Shown: one piece after another, positions 13,001-27,100 of the stretch
Position numbering within the stretch: the first letter of the stretch is position 1
Layout of the letters: every line of letters begins with the position of its first letter
NCBI RefSeq assembly: GCF_029962835.1
Contig: NC_080575.1
Coordinates: 55,527,493-55,591,492, forward strand
Length of the DNA: 64,000 bases
Direction: 5' to 3'
From: Magnolia sinica
Lineage: Eukaryota; Streptophyta; Magnoliopsida; Magnoliales; Magnoliaceae
Program-made: the position numbers and the translations under genes
Notes under the pieces: model-generated
What the model was told of the DNA's origin: nothing
Databases searched by the model: none
The model's input: the letters and a program-made list of their open reading frames with translations, nothing else

Positions 13001-16000
13001 TACCCGAAGCTATTGCATATCCATTGTAATTTAAGTCACACCAAACCATTAGAAACTGAAAGCATTCCTATTAATCAAATTAGAATAAAAAGAGAGTTTA
13101 ATTAAAACATGAATCCAAGCCATATGCACAACCCATCATGCTACAAGCTTCACCTCTTAGCCCTAGCTAAGAGGTTTAGCCAGTCATAATCATGAACTAA
13201 ATCTCAAAAAAATCAAAGAGGGAAAAAGGAAGAAAAATCTATGAAGTCGGCCTGCTCCACGCCTCCACGGCTGCCCGTCTCCTCACGTGCAAAGATGCCC
13301 CACACGTCCGAGCTTGGATGCCGTCCCCTCTCTCTCTTTTCTCCTTTTATAAGTAAAAGGCAAGGCAGTGTTGGAGTCTTTACGCACGACAGGCGGTGGG
13401 GTCGTTTACATAGCAACAACACAAACTAGTTTGCGTTGGGAATGAGTTTTGACGGTTGGCTATCCAAAAACTTCCGTTTAGCCTTCATGGATGGGGTTGG
13501 TCCCACCTTTTGGAGCTTTTGTATGGATTAGATCATGGATCCGATCACCACCATGGACACACAATGGCCCACACATGTAACGGCATCCGGTCGCACGTCC
13601 GTGCGTAAAGCCTGCGAAAATCTGATTTTGCGACGTCAGTGGGGCCATGATCGATGTCATTAAAGAAATCCACCCCGTCCATTGGATTCCTGGCGAAAAA
13701 CTTAGTAATAGGTACTTTTGATCAAGTTTGGTGTGACCCACTGTATCAACTCACCTCACTGTTCATCCTGCATTTTCTGGCGATCCACGTGTGTACGGAT
13801 GCAAGGGACCAAAATTATACTTTGGTGATGGTTACTCCCCCCTATGGACATAATGGACGGTCCAGATCATCGAAACGAGTGAAGAGTGGGGCCCACTAGC
13901 AAGAACCGACGGTCGGACGTTCGTCGGCTGGAGGTTTTACAAATTCTAAAAAGAAATCTTCGGTCAGCGTGGCGACTGTGCATACACACCATGTGTACGC
14001 TCGCATTGGTGTAGGGCCCACTGTGATGTATTTGAGAAATCCGTTCCATTAATCCATTTTTTCACCCTGTTTAAGGGGTTGAGACCGAATTTGAAGCATA
14101 TCCAAATATCAGCCTGACCTCATATTAGGATTTTAGGGCCTGATCTGTCCGTTGGGACACTTCCATAGAGATCAAATGGATAAAATTTGACATGTACGGT
14201 TAATTTATGGTCCTCAGGCCATATATAAAGTTTCGAGCCAAACGGATGATGAGAAACTTGTAATCTTGCATTCTGGATGATTTACAGGCCCGTTTAACGT
14301 GAGTGGCGTGATTTTCTCGGATCTCTGGCATATAAATTCTTTGATTTCGGTCCCCTAGGGTCTTTCCCTTACCTTGGTGATTCTAGAGCATCAAATCCAT
14401 GCTTTTAGTACCCTTTTTCAGTCCCGACTCCTAAATTCACCTTGCATCATAAACACGATTAAAATAGGACGTTAAACCGTATCATGTTCATAAAATCAGG
14501 TAATAACTGGGGTCTGATATGTAATATTTAACTCTCAATACAATCCCCAACCAACATTTTGCTAGTCTTAAGCAAAGTATGCGAAAAATAAGTTGAGAAC
14601 TACAGGATCATTTCAATAAACTCGAATGATTTTTGAACAACAATATAGTCAATAGAATTCTAGGATTTATGAATGTTGGGCATTACTTTCTCCTAGAATC
14701 AAGTGCATAGTAAACTTCATAGTCAAATTCAAGGTATTAATCCATCCATTAAAAAAAGTCTAAACAATGAGTTCCATGTGTATATCGTGAAACCTAAACT
14801 TATCACAATCAAAGAATCAATTCTTTATTTTCATGATAACATTGATAATCACAAGAGCATTCAGGATAACCGTAACGTAAACCAAAACTTGCCTTACAGT
14901 TCAACTTTTCATTCTTCCAGCTTTTGATTTTTTTCATCGATGGCTTTCACGCTATGTCAACCTTTTAAAAGTAAATCCAAGGAGGGGAATCGAACCCTCA
15001 CCTATAGGAAGTAAACCCATGGTGACCATTCGCCCAACCCTTTTTGAAGACAATTATTTTTTTAGCTAGCTAGGTATTATTTTTTTCTTTGAACATGATG
15101 GAAAAATTCCCAGGTTGGCTCCTTCCATGTTTAGTGACTACCAGGTTAGCAATTCAATATCGAACTCAAGCCTTAATGTATAAGCTAGGTGTGACATGTG
15201 AAATCATGACTCAATCAATGTTTAAAACTTCTAATCATGGATTAACAATTTGACTTAACTATGAAATCTAACAGATAACTAAATCCAAGAATCATAAATT
15301 ACCAACATTACGTATCTTATATGTTTAAATCAAAGATGGCCGTTAAAATCACATCGAATTCACACAAATTTTCAGAAAAATGTTAAAAATTTTGCTCAAG
15401 ACTGAGAAAACACTGATTAGGTAACTTAATCTCCCATCCCCAACCTAAAATCTACATTGTCCTCAATGTAAAGGAAATAAGCATACAATGCACATGAGAC
15501 AACAAAAGTAAAAGAGGAGTGATGGAAAGATGGTACCTGACGAAAAAATTGAACGGCCTTTCCAAAGATATATCAGCATCAGAGCGGTTCAACACAAGAG
15601 TGAAACCAACGAAAACAACCTATCCTAAAAAAACATAGAAAGTAAACTAACCTAATGGCATAAAGCTGACTATCCTAGAACGGCATAAAGCAAGCTACCC
15701 TAGTCCTATGAAAGTAAGGGAAAAACTACTTAGTCATGCTGTAAGGTTCCTCTTCCGCCAATATTTGGATAAATTTCTTAGTAGGTTTTTCAACAAGATC
15801 ATCCAAAAGCCCTTTTTGTAATAGGCTTGGATGCCCTGGAGCATGAATGTCTAGAGAAATTTGTGGACCTCATAAAAATTTTTTCGTTGATTCGCTTGAT
15901 GTATCCAAAGTATATATGATTCACTTGTGACAGAGAAAGTTTCAAAGTTAGTATCCCATGGTGAATCAAAGACTACAAGTAGATAATATTCAAATTTTTT

Positions 16001-19000
16001 TTTAAGAAGTGATGTAGTCTCAGCACGCTCAGAAGTTTCAGACTTTGGTTCAACTTCCAGCTCTCCCTCCTGTGATAGTAAACATTCAGAATCTATGGAG
16101 GGAAGGGTTTCAGAATAGGGGTTATCTTGGTCAGTAACAGCTACCGAGGTGTTGTCATGCAAGACGTTCACTATGTCTTTTATCATGGGATCGTTTGAAT
16201 CTGCAAAGTATGTCAAGTAATCATCCAAGGAGTTGGGGAATGCAGTTGAGAGTGACTTATTTTCTACATTGAAGTTCGTGATGATCTGCTTAAGAAATCC
16301 ATCATCTTTGAAAGTAGATGGATGCATGCTCTCTTGTTCTTGCTCTGCACAGACAAATTGAAAATCAATAGGGGAAACATCGATGTGAACACTCTATTCA
16401 TTGAAGCTGCTCAATAGAGACATTGAATCGTCAAAAGTGTACAGCTCAGATGGTGGCCTCAACTGAGTGGTTTCAAATTCCAGAGTCATATCGAGTAACT
16501 CGTCCTTCTTCTGAATCATATCATCATTTAATTTAGGGAAGTGGTCTAAATATGTCTTTCAAGAGTTAGAAGGGTCGGTTGTAAGGGGCTCATCCTTCAC
16601 ATTTAAATCAGGCATGTTAGATGAGTGGAGTAGATCCTTATGACCGATCACTTCGTGTACTTCTTGCTCACTGACCTGGACTCTACTTGAGATTGATTAC
16701 AGAGGAATTTGGGCTGCACATTCATAATCGTCATCCCAATACTCATCATCATCTAATGTCGTGCAGTGCATACTTGGGATGGGTCACACTCCTCACATTC
16801 TATTCCTAGATTGAGTTGAGATTCGAATAAACTAACCTCTACCTCATCATTGTAATCATGTGTATCATATGAGTGAAGTGTGTCACTATCATTATATTTG
16901 AAAGGCACCCACGTTTCTTGATCATTTTTTTGGACAGTCATCAAGATCGACTCGTCAGGATATTGAACCATATGCTCATTAATGGAATCCAACTCCTCAT
17001 TTGTAATTTCAGTTTCTTCTACAAGCGAGTTATGATTACTTTCTTCACATTGTGCTTCTAAATTGGGTCAAGGCTGGGATAACCTAGACTCTGCCTCCTC
17101 CATAAGGTGTGATTGAATTCTTTGAATTGAGGGTTTAAGCAATTTACATAATTGTATGACAATTTGATTGAACCGCTCTTGTGCATTGATGAGTTTCTGA
17201 AGTAAATCCTTTTGGATTGTTTCTGATTGGGTTTCAAAGGTAGAGGACCTAAGAGAATTATCACTATGATATATTGCTGGTTCATCTTCCCAACATTGAT
17301 GTTTCCACTTAGTCATACGGATCATAGGTGGGAGATTCTGATGGTTAGTAATACATATTATCACTCATAATATAATCACGCATTGTTTTCTTTTTATCTG
17401 ATGAGTGATAATAGTCCTCACTCTCATAATTATGATAACCCCAACATTCACGTACTATCTGTGGGGTGTAATTGTTTTCCCATATATGATCGCGTAAGGA
17501 CTTCTTAACTGATGGAGTGTTATATTCCGATCGGTTCTCGATGATGGTTTTAAAAAAATTCTGAGACATAGGTTGATTTCTATCATAATCATCATACATC
17601 TCTTCCTAGTGTCTCTTAGCTATTTCTGCATATTGATGTTCCCATTCTTGCTTATGCATGGTAAAACCCTAACTCTGAATTTAATCCAAAGAAAAATAAA
17701 AGAAAAGATCCTACAACAGTATGAAAAGTAAGAAGAGGGAATAAGTTAGAAAGAAGTTACCAAATTAGAAGTTTTTATGTTAAGTTCCTGTAAAAGAAAA
17801 CAAAAGAAATTAGTTTCTAAATATAGAAATTCCAAAGTTAGAAAGTTTCTAAAAACAAAAATAGAAAGTTAGTTTCTAAAAAAGAAAGTTTCTAAACCTA
17901 GAAATAGAAAGCTAAGTTAGTTTCTGAAAGAAAACCTAGAATTAGAAAGTTTTTAAAAATAAACTAGTTCCTAAAAATAGAAAAATCCTAGAATTAGAAA
18001 ATTTCTAAAAAGAGAAAATAAAACCTAAAATTAGAGAGTTTCTAAAAATAATTAGGAAAGTCCTAAATCTAAAGTTAAAGCATAGGTTAGTTTCTAAAAA
18101 TGAAATCTTAAAATTAAAGTTAGAAAACCCTAATCTTAACATAATTCTAAAACTAGTTAATCTCAGAAAAATATAACCGTCAATCCCTGGCAACGGTGCC
18201 AAAAACTTGTTTACACCCCAAGTATAGGGTTGTGATGTGATAATAAACTTGGTAAGATCGAGGTCGAATCCACAGGGACTGAACCTTGTACGTAATCTGA
18301 AAATAACTCGAACTAGAACTAGGATAAGATGAAATCTAAATCAAGTAAAAGGAAGGGAATAATTGTGAATTTATTTAATTAAAACTCGTGAAATTCAAAG
18401 GTAGGAAACTTGGGTGCCAAGGATCCACTTGTAAAGATCAAGAAAATCTATGCTTGATTCATGAACACAACTAGAATCAGAGTCCCATCTTCATCCAATT
18501 GGAAGATATTTCATTAGAAACCAATCTGAACATCCTTTGATCCAGTTTTCAAGAGATGAGAGGTATGAGAATTAGAATAGATTCCATCACAAAACCATGC
18601 CCATGAGACAAAGCAAACAACAGAGCTTTAACCAATCCACATCCAATCTAAGGAATTTATGAACATTAGGAAGGGTTCCATCATCCAACCATGCCCATGA
18701 GACGATGACGAACAACAGGGCTCTCATGTTCACAATCCCTATAATGCAAAGAATATACCTGAAGCTATCGCAGATCCATTGTAATTTAAGTCATAACAAA
18801 CCATTAAAAACTAAAAGCATTCCTATTAATCAAATTAGAATCAAAAGAGAGTTGAATTAAAACATGAATCGACGCCATAGGCACAACCCATCACGCTACA
18901 AGTTTTACCTCTTAGCCCTAGCTACGAGGTTTAGCCAGTCATAATCATGATTAACTGAATCTTAGAAAAAAAAAAAAGAAAAAAAACTAAAGAAGGAAAA

Positions 19001-21125
19001 AGGAAGAAAACTCTATGAAGTCGGCCCGCTCCACGCCTCCACGGCTGCCTGTCTCCTCAGGTGCAAAGATGCCCCCACACGTCCAAGCTTGGATGCTGTC
19101 CCCTCTCTCTCTTTTCTCCTTTTATAAGCAAAAGGTAGGGCAGTGCTAGAGTCTTTACGCACGAGAGGCGGTGGGGTCGTTTACGCAGCAACAACACAAA
19201 CTAGTTTGCGTTGGGAACGAGTTTTGAAGGCTGGCCATCCAAAAACTTCCGTTTAGCCTTCATGGATGGGGTTGGTCCCACCTTTTGGAGCTTGTGGATG
19301 GATCAGATCGTGGATTTGATCACCACCATGGACACACAATGGCCCATAGCACGTAACGGCGTCTGGTCGCTCGTCCGTGCGTAAAGCCTACGAAAATCTG
19401 ATTTTGCAGTGTCAGTGGGGCCCATGATAGATGTCACCAGAGAAATCCACCCCGTCCATTGGATTCCTGGCGAAAAACTAGTTAGGAATAAGTACTTTTT
19501 ATCGAGTTTGGTGTGGCCCACTGTATCAACTCACCTTGACGTTCATCCTGCATTTTCTGGCGATCCACGTGTGTACGAATGCAATGGACTAAAAGTCTGG
19601 TCACACCCCCCATATGGACATAATGGACGGTCCAGATCACCGAAATGAGTGAATAGTGGGGCCCACTAGCAAGAACCGACGGTCGGACGTTCGTCTACAT
19701 ATTCTAAAAAGAAATCGTCGGTCAGCATGTTTTGACCGGATTTCTCCGGTCCGGTGTATTGCGACCGTGCACACACCATGTGTACGCTCACATTGGTGTA
19801 GGGCCAATGTGATGTATTTGAGAAATTTGCTCCATCAATCCATTTTTTCACCCTATTTAAGGGGTTGAGATCGAATCTGAAGTATATCCAGATATCACGC
19901 GGGTCTCAAATCAGGATTTTAGGGTCTGATCTATCCGTTGGGACACTTCCATAGAGATCAAATGGCTTAAATTTATTGTGTATGGTTAATTTATGGTCCT
20001 CAGGCCATATATAAAGTTTCGAACCAAACAGATGATCGGAACCTTATGATCTTGCATTCTGGACGATTCATAGGCCCGTTTAACATGAGTGATGTGATTT
20101 TCTTGGATCTCTAGCGTGTAAATTCTTCGATCACGGTCCCTTGGGGTCCTTCCCTTGCCTTAGTGATTCTGGAGCGTCAAATTCATGCTTTTAGTACCCT
20201 TTTTTAGTCCAGGCTCCTAAATTCACCTTGCATCATAAACACGATTAAAATAGGACGTTAAACCGTATCATGTTCATAAAATCAAGTAATAATTGAGGTC
20301 TGATATGCAATATTTGATCCTCAACACAGTACAATAAAAGCGTAAATGAGTAACTCAATCCGATTTCGAAGTCAGAACGGTGCTCGAGGCGCCGGTTGAG
20401 ATGACTGAGAAGACGGATTAGCTACTCTCAGTTTTCTGTGGACCCATCATGATATATTTATTTCATCCATGCCGTCTATCTATTTTTCTAGATCAGTTTA
20501 TTATATTAAACAAAAAATGAGGTATATCCCAATCTCAAGTAGACAACATTACAGGAAACAGTGTTAAATGAACATTGTGCGGATCGGATCGGACTGGATC
20601 CCGGATCAAATCGGTCCGGATTGATCATTGATCCGAACTCGACTCGATTTACGATCGAATCTAAGTGGGCCTACTCAATCCGACCAGATCCTAGCCTTCG
20701 GATCGGATCAAGTCGAATTCTGCCCAACTCTGAGTGTATATGTGTGCATATATAGAGAGAGGAATGCTCACGTGCACACCTTCTTACGTGAGTACCTATG
20801 TGCACATTTGCACACGTGTATTGGGTACAAAATCTGAATGGTCCACATGTTGGGGCACCCCTTGAAACCTCACTATCCCAAATTTCAGCCTGATACAAAA
20901 CTTTGATGGGCTATAGAAAAAGGAAACAGTTTCCTCCCCTGATTTGCATTTCTCTTTGCCATGGGCCACTAGAGTTTTGGATCAGGTTGAAAATTGGGCC
21001 TATGAACTTTCAGGGGGTGCTGCATCGCATGGACTGTTCAGATTCTGTGTGCAAGGAATGTGTGCAAAGGTGCGCACGGGTGATCACATAAGAAGGTGCG
21101 CAGGTGAGCATTCCTCTCTCTCTCT

Positions 21126-21168
<43 letters not shown>

Positions 21169-24100
21169 AGCGCAGGTCCCATAGAGCTTTCGAGTTGCAC
21201 ATGGTGCGGGTGATGTTTGCTACACTACCCGAGCCTAGGTGAACAATAGCTTGTGGTCCAACCAATTTGTACTTTGAGAAATATTTTTGTGAAAATATCA
21301 CCGTCTGGCGGAACAGTTGGGAAACAGACACTCACCGTTGATCTTTGATGAGTGTGATATATGATATCCATTTTGCAGTGGATGAGTCCTTGAAAATGGG
21401 GCCACCTTGATGTATGTATTGTACATCCATTTTGTTAGCTCATTTTAAGGCATGTGCCTAAAAATGAAGCAGATATCTCAGATGGACCACACCACTGGAA
21501 ACACTGGTCATTGAACGCCTACCACTATAAACACCTTATCAAAGGGTTGGATGGTAAACAAACATTACAGGGGACCTTAGGAAATTTTTAATGATAGGTG
21601 TTCAGTGACCACTGTTTCCTATCATGCAGTCCACTTGAGATTTGGATCAAGTTTCATTTTTAAGAGAAATTTACGACTGTGGACCCCACCTTTTATCCAT
21701 TGGATATTCTTGAAGCAATACAAACTTAACATACGCACTTGGACCTCCTTGTACGGATGAAAAATTTTAGGACGAAAATACCCCTCCTTTTCACATAAAT
21801 GGACTAGGTACTCCGCCTGCCACCTGCCAATGGCGGATCGTCGGTGGTCTGTGGGCCCCACCATGATGTATGCTTTTCATCCATGCCGTCCATATATTTT
21901 CCACATCATTTTATGGTATGAAACAAAAAATGAGGTATATGAAAATCTCAAGTGTACCACATTATAGGAAATAGTGTTGAATGAGCGTCAACCATTAAAA
22001 ACTTTTTGGGGGCCCACTATGATGTTTGTGAGAAATCCTCCCCGTATAAGTTCATTTATAGGGTTACAAAGACCTGGATGAAGTGGAAAAATAAATTTCA
22101 TAATGATCCAAAACTTCTGTTACCCCTAAAAGGGTTTCAATGGTAGACATTCAATTCCCCACTGCCTTTTACAGTGTGGTCCACTTGATAGCTAGATCTA
22201 TCTTATTTTTCACCTCAAGCCTTAATACGAGTTCGCCAAATAGATGGACGGTTTGGATATAACACATACCTCATAATGGGACCCATAAAAATCGAAGGGG
22301 ATTACATAAGAAAAAGAAAAAAGAAAAAACGAAAATGAAGCCAGCAAGTTGGGGTCGACCGGGTCAGAGAACAAAAAAAATAAAAATAAAAATGCAGCCA
22401 GCGAGTTGGGGTCGACCGGGCTGGGACCTGGTCGACCGGGTCAGAGCTTGGCCTATCGCTACGGATTATAACCGTAGCCATAATTGTAGTGCTATGCACT
22501 TTTTTCTCTCTTTTTTTTTTTAATTTTTTAATTTTTTTTTTACATGGAGAGCATTCTCCCCCTTACATTTTTCTATAATACATAATTATGTAAATATGTA
22601 TATATAAGTATATAAAAATATTTTTCTATCTTTTAATTCATTTCTTTGTCTATTTATTTAACAAGCATATCTCCTAAACTAGAATGATTTACTTAACTTA
22701 CCACATATGATTTTGGAGTAGGAGAAGCTAATTTAGCCAACCAACCTAGTTATTTTCCAAGATTCAATCGGGTCGATGGTCAAAAATCTATTTCATTCAA
22801 TTCGTGGTCAATTTCAATCACTTCGCGATCGGGTTGGTTCGGGTTAAAAGTCGGGTGGGTTGGGTCGGGTTGATGCTCAACCCTAACCCAACCCAAGGTT
22901 CCTATACCTAAACCTTGACCCAACCCAACCCAATCTTGGGTTGGGAATTCTCAACCCAAGCCCAACCCAAGAGGGCTCGACGGGTTGATTGGGTTGGTCG
23001 GGTGTATACGTGCTAATATTTTTGTTATTACATTAGTTTATTAATTTTAATATAGGACTTATTTTTTGTATCTATGATTTTATTAATTATATATGTGATT
23101 ATTCATCATAAAGAACTTCATTTTTTTCTTTTAAAAACCAAGCTAAAACATAGGACTACTCCTTTAAAAAGTCATGTAGCATAGCACGCAATCTATTTGG
23201 GAGAGAGAAATCCGGCATATCTTGTTAGCGTGAGTACTTGGAAATGATGTGGACAAATGAGACCCGATATCACTAGTGTACCTTCTACACAAACAATCCA
23301 CACTCAATTATAATTTAAATATAACTAATATATTGATCGGGTTCGGGTTGGGTCGGGCAACCTGAGACCTCAACCCAAGCCCAACCCAAGTTTTATCGGG
23401 TTGGTGTTTGTATAGCCCAAGCTTGAGATCGGACCCGATATATCCTGCCCGAGCCCAACCCAATGTCGGGTCGGTCGGGTTGAACCCGCCCAACTTTCAG
23501 CCGTACATGAAATTGAGTAGGGGAAATTAGAAAATCAGCGGGGCGGGCAAACTAGAAAATCAACGGGGCAAATTAGGAAATCAGCGGGGCAAACTAAAAA
23601 ATCAGCGGGGCAAACTAGAAAATCAGCGAGGCAAACTAGGAAATCAGCTGGGGAAACTAGAAAATTAGCGGGTCAAACTAGAAAATCAGCGGGGCAAACT
23701 AGGAAATCAGCGGGGAAAACTAGAAAATCAGTGCGGCAAACATGAAATTGAGCAGGAAAAACTAGAAAATCAGCGAGGCAAACTAGAAAATCAGCGGGGC
23801 AAACTAAGAAATTAGCGAGGTAAACTAAGAAATCAGCAGGGCAAACTAGGAAATCGGCAGGGCAAACATGAAATTGAGTGGGGCAAACATGAAATTCAGC
23901 GGGGCAAACTAGACAATTAGCGGGGCAAACTTAACAGATAATTTCATGGCTTGAACTGATCAATCTAAACGTATCCAATGTTCAAATGGACCACACTCAT
24001 TTTCATGCTTGCCCCTCTCATTTTCATGCTTGCCCCGCTCATTTTCATGTTTGCCTCATTCTTTTTCATGTTTGCCTCGCTCTTTTTCATGCTTGCCCCG

Positions 24101-27100
24101 CTTATTTTCATGTTGTGGGCAATCTGCATCCCTTTGGATTATAGGAAATTCATCTAACCCTAGGTTACAGGCAAGTTGCATAACTTTTAGACAATTTAGT
24201 TTGCATATGGCTCAATTGAGTTTCAAAACTCCCTATTTGAGTAACTTAGTTAGAGTTGAACAGCCTCTAAAAGAGGTTTTTGGCAAATTGTGTTCAAGCC
24301 CCACCAATTCATGTAAATACCCTTGTTGAATAATTAACAAAGCTCATGAGGAAAAAAAAATGCTAACGAGTTCGGTGACCTTTTCTTCATGACAAACGTT
24401 AAATCAAAATAAATAAGGTTTATTTTTCATAAATGGAAATGCAAAATGTCCAGAGATACGGGCCCTATCCAACAGTGTAGGCTATTCTTATTGTTAAGAA
24501 ACTTTTAGATGTCACACCCCTCGCACATGTAGGTAGCCCTTCACGTGTCATTAGTGGCCCTTTTTACTATGTAGAGCATCCGAATTACAGAGTCCTTTAC
24601 ATGTCTCTAATACATAATTATGTAAATATGTATATATAAGTATACAAAAATATTTTTCTATCTTTTAATTCATTTCTTTGTCTATTTATTTAACAAGCAT
24701 ATCTCCTAAACTAGAATGATTAACCTAACTTACCACATATGATTTTGGGTAGGAGAAGCTAATTTAGCCAACCAACCTAGTTATTTTCCAATATTCCATC
24801 GGATTAGAAAACCTCTTTTAACTCTTCTTTTTAACTATAAACAATGGAATTCTCTAATGCAATATATAAAAAACAATCGCTTTGAGAAAACATTGAGTGG
24901 GGCAAATTAGAAAATTGATCGAGGGAAACATGAAATGTAGCAGGAGAAACATGAACACACACCCCCACACACTCACACTAGTGGAATTTCACCACCTACG
25001 GATTCTCGAACGCTTGACCAGGTGTTGAAACTCCTAAGAGTCTACCACCCGAGCAGGGCAAACTGAAATGAGCGGGGCAAACTGCATTATGAGCGGGGCA
25101 AACTAGAAAAACAGTGGGGCAAACTGTATTATGAGCAGGGCAAACTAGAAAAACAGCGGGAAAAACTGATATATGAGCCGGGCAAGCTAGAAAAACAGCA
25201 GGGAAAACTAAAATATGAGCGGGGCAAACTAAAAAAATAGCAGGGCAAACTGAAATATGAACGGGGCAAACTTAAGTATGAGCGGGGCAAACTAAAAAAA
25301 TAGCGGGGCAAACTGAATTATGAGCGAGGCAAACTAGAAAAACAGCGGGGCAAAACGAAATTTTCGAATACCCAGACCCACTGTTTTGACTCGAAGAGCA
25401 CGCATAACGTCCCCAAATTTTCAAATACCTAGACCGCATTCATGGAATGGTACACAGATTTTTTTCCAACTGATCCAATGTCTCTTGTTTCCTTGCTCAG
25501 AAGCACCCCAAAAAAAAAAAATTACAAGCGCGCGGTTGATAGATTTGACAACTGCTTTCGGAATGTTCATTGCTGACAGGATGTGAAATTCCACTAGTGT
25601 GAGTGTGTGTTCATGTTTCCACTGTTAAATTTCATGTGTCCCTCGATCAATTTTCTAATTTGCCCCACTCAATGTTTTCTCAAAGCAATCATTTTTTATA
25701 TATCGAAATGGAGAATTCCATCGTTTATAGTTAAAAAGAAGAGTCAAAAGAGGTTTTCCAATCCAATGGAATATTGGAAAATAACTAGATTGGTTGGCTA
25801 AATTAGCTTCTCCTACCCTAAAATCATATGTGGTAAGTTAAGTAAATCATTCTAGTTTAGGAGATATGCTTGTTAAATAAATAGACAAAGAAATGAATTA
25901 AAAGATAGAAAAATATTTTTATATACTTATATATACATATTTACATAATTATGTATTAGAGAAAAATGTAAAGGGGGAAAAAGTTCTCCATGTAAAAAAT
26001 AATAATAATAATAATAATTCTGCCAGACAGCCGCGGCACTGCTGCGGTAGTGCCAGGCCCAGCTATGACCCGGTCGTCGGGTCCCAACCCGGTCGACCCC
26101 AACTCGCTGGTTCCTTTTTTTTTTTTTTTTTTTTTTCTTTCTTTCTTTCTTTCTTCCCTGTTGTGATTCCCACCGATTTTGTGGGTCCCATTATGAGGTA
26201 TGTGTTATATCCAAACCGTCCATCTATTTGGCGAACTCGTATTAAGGCTTGAGATGAAAAATAAGACAGATCTAGCTATCAAGTGGACCACACTGTAAAT
26301 GGCAGTGGGTAATTGAACGTCTACCATTGAAACCCTTTTAGGGGTTACAAAAGTTTTGGATCATTATGAAATTTGTTTTTCCTCTTCATCCAGGTCTTTG
26401 TGACCCTATGAATGGACTTAGACGGGGAGGATTTCTCACAAACATCACAGTGGCCCCCACCTGAGTTCTCCATCGCCGGACCGTCCGTCAGCGCTCGTCT
26501 CTACACGCCAGCCAGAGGAAGGCAGGGGTATTTTCGTCCTCAAATTCGGTGGCCGTACGAGGAGGTCTAAGTACGTACGTTAAGTTTGTATTGCTTTCTA
26601 AAAACCACGGGATAAAAGGTGGGGTCCACAGTCGTAAATTTCTCCATTTTTAAGCACATACCTTAAAATGAGCTGGCAAAATGGATGAACGGTGTGGATA
26701 TACAGCACGTACATCAAGGTGGGCCCATGGTCAGGGAATTTGAACAGTCTATGTGATGCAGCACCCCCTGACACTTTACGGGCCCAATTTTTGACCTGAT
26801 CCAAAACTCTAGTGGCCCATGGCAAAGAGAAATGCAAATCAAGGGAGGAAACTGTTTCCTTTTTCCATAGCTTATCAGAGTTTTGTAGCAGGCTGAAATT
26901 TGGGATGGTGAGGTTTTAAGGGGTGCCCCAACATGTGGACCATTCAGATTTTGCACCCAAGACACGTGTGCAAATGTGCACACAAGTACTCACGTAAGAA
27001 GGTGTGCACGTGAGCATTCCTCTCTCTATATATCCACACATATACACTCAGAGCTGGCAGAATTCGACTTGATCCGATCCGAAGGCTAGGATTGGGTCAG

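Larger units (their letters stand above)
12453..20326 (-). mobile_element. Complete non-autonomous LTR retrotransposon, 7.9 kb, in antisense orientation in intron 1
   Basis: Two direct repeats of about 2.1 kb (12453-14540 and 18209-20326) flank a 3.7-kb internal region. The element is bounded by a perfect 5-bp duplication, CAGTA, at 12448-12452 and 20327-20331. LTR ends are TGTT...AACA, with AATA in the left copy. The primer-binding site lies just inside the right LTR and reads on the minus strand, so the element is oriented antisense to the ABCB gene. The internal region has only broken minus-strand reading frames and no recognisable protease, reverse transcriptase or integrase. This is the profile of a large retrotransposon derivative (LARD) mobilised in trans. 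The two LTRs differ at scattered sites, so the insertion is not very recent. Confidence 0.9.

Noticed and set aside
14975..15045. Functional tRNA gene
   Set aside because: A and B boxes exist but no proper acceptor stem or anticodon arm can be drawn; a SINE-type relic is more likely.
24009..24329. Cys-rich repeat frame ([13 protein letters not shown]) and its minus-strand analogue at 25129-25311
   Set aside because: These are translations of the 20-bp minisatellite; frame openness follows from the repeat unit, not selection.
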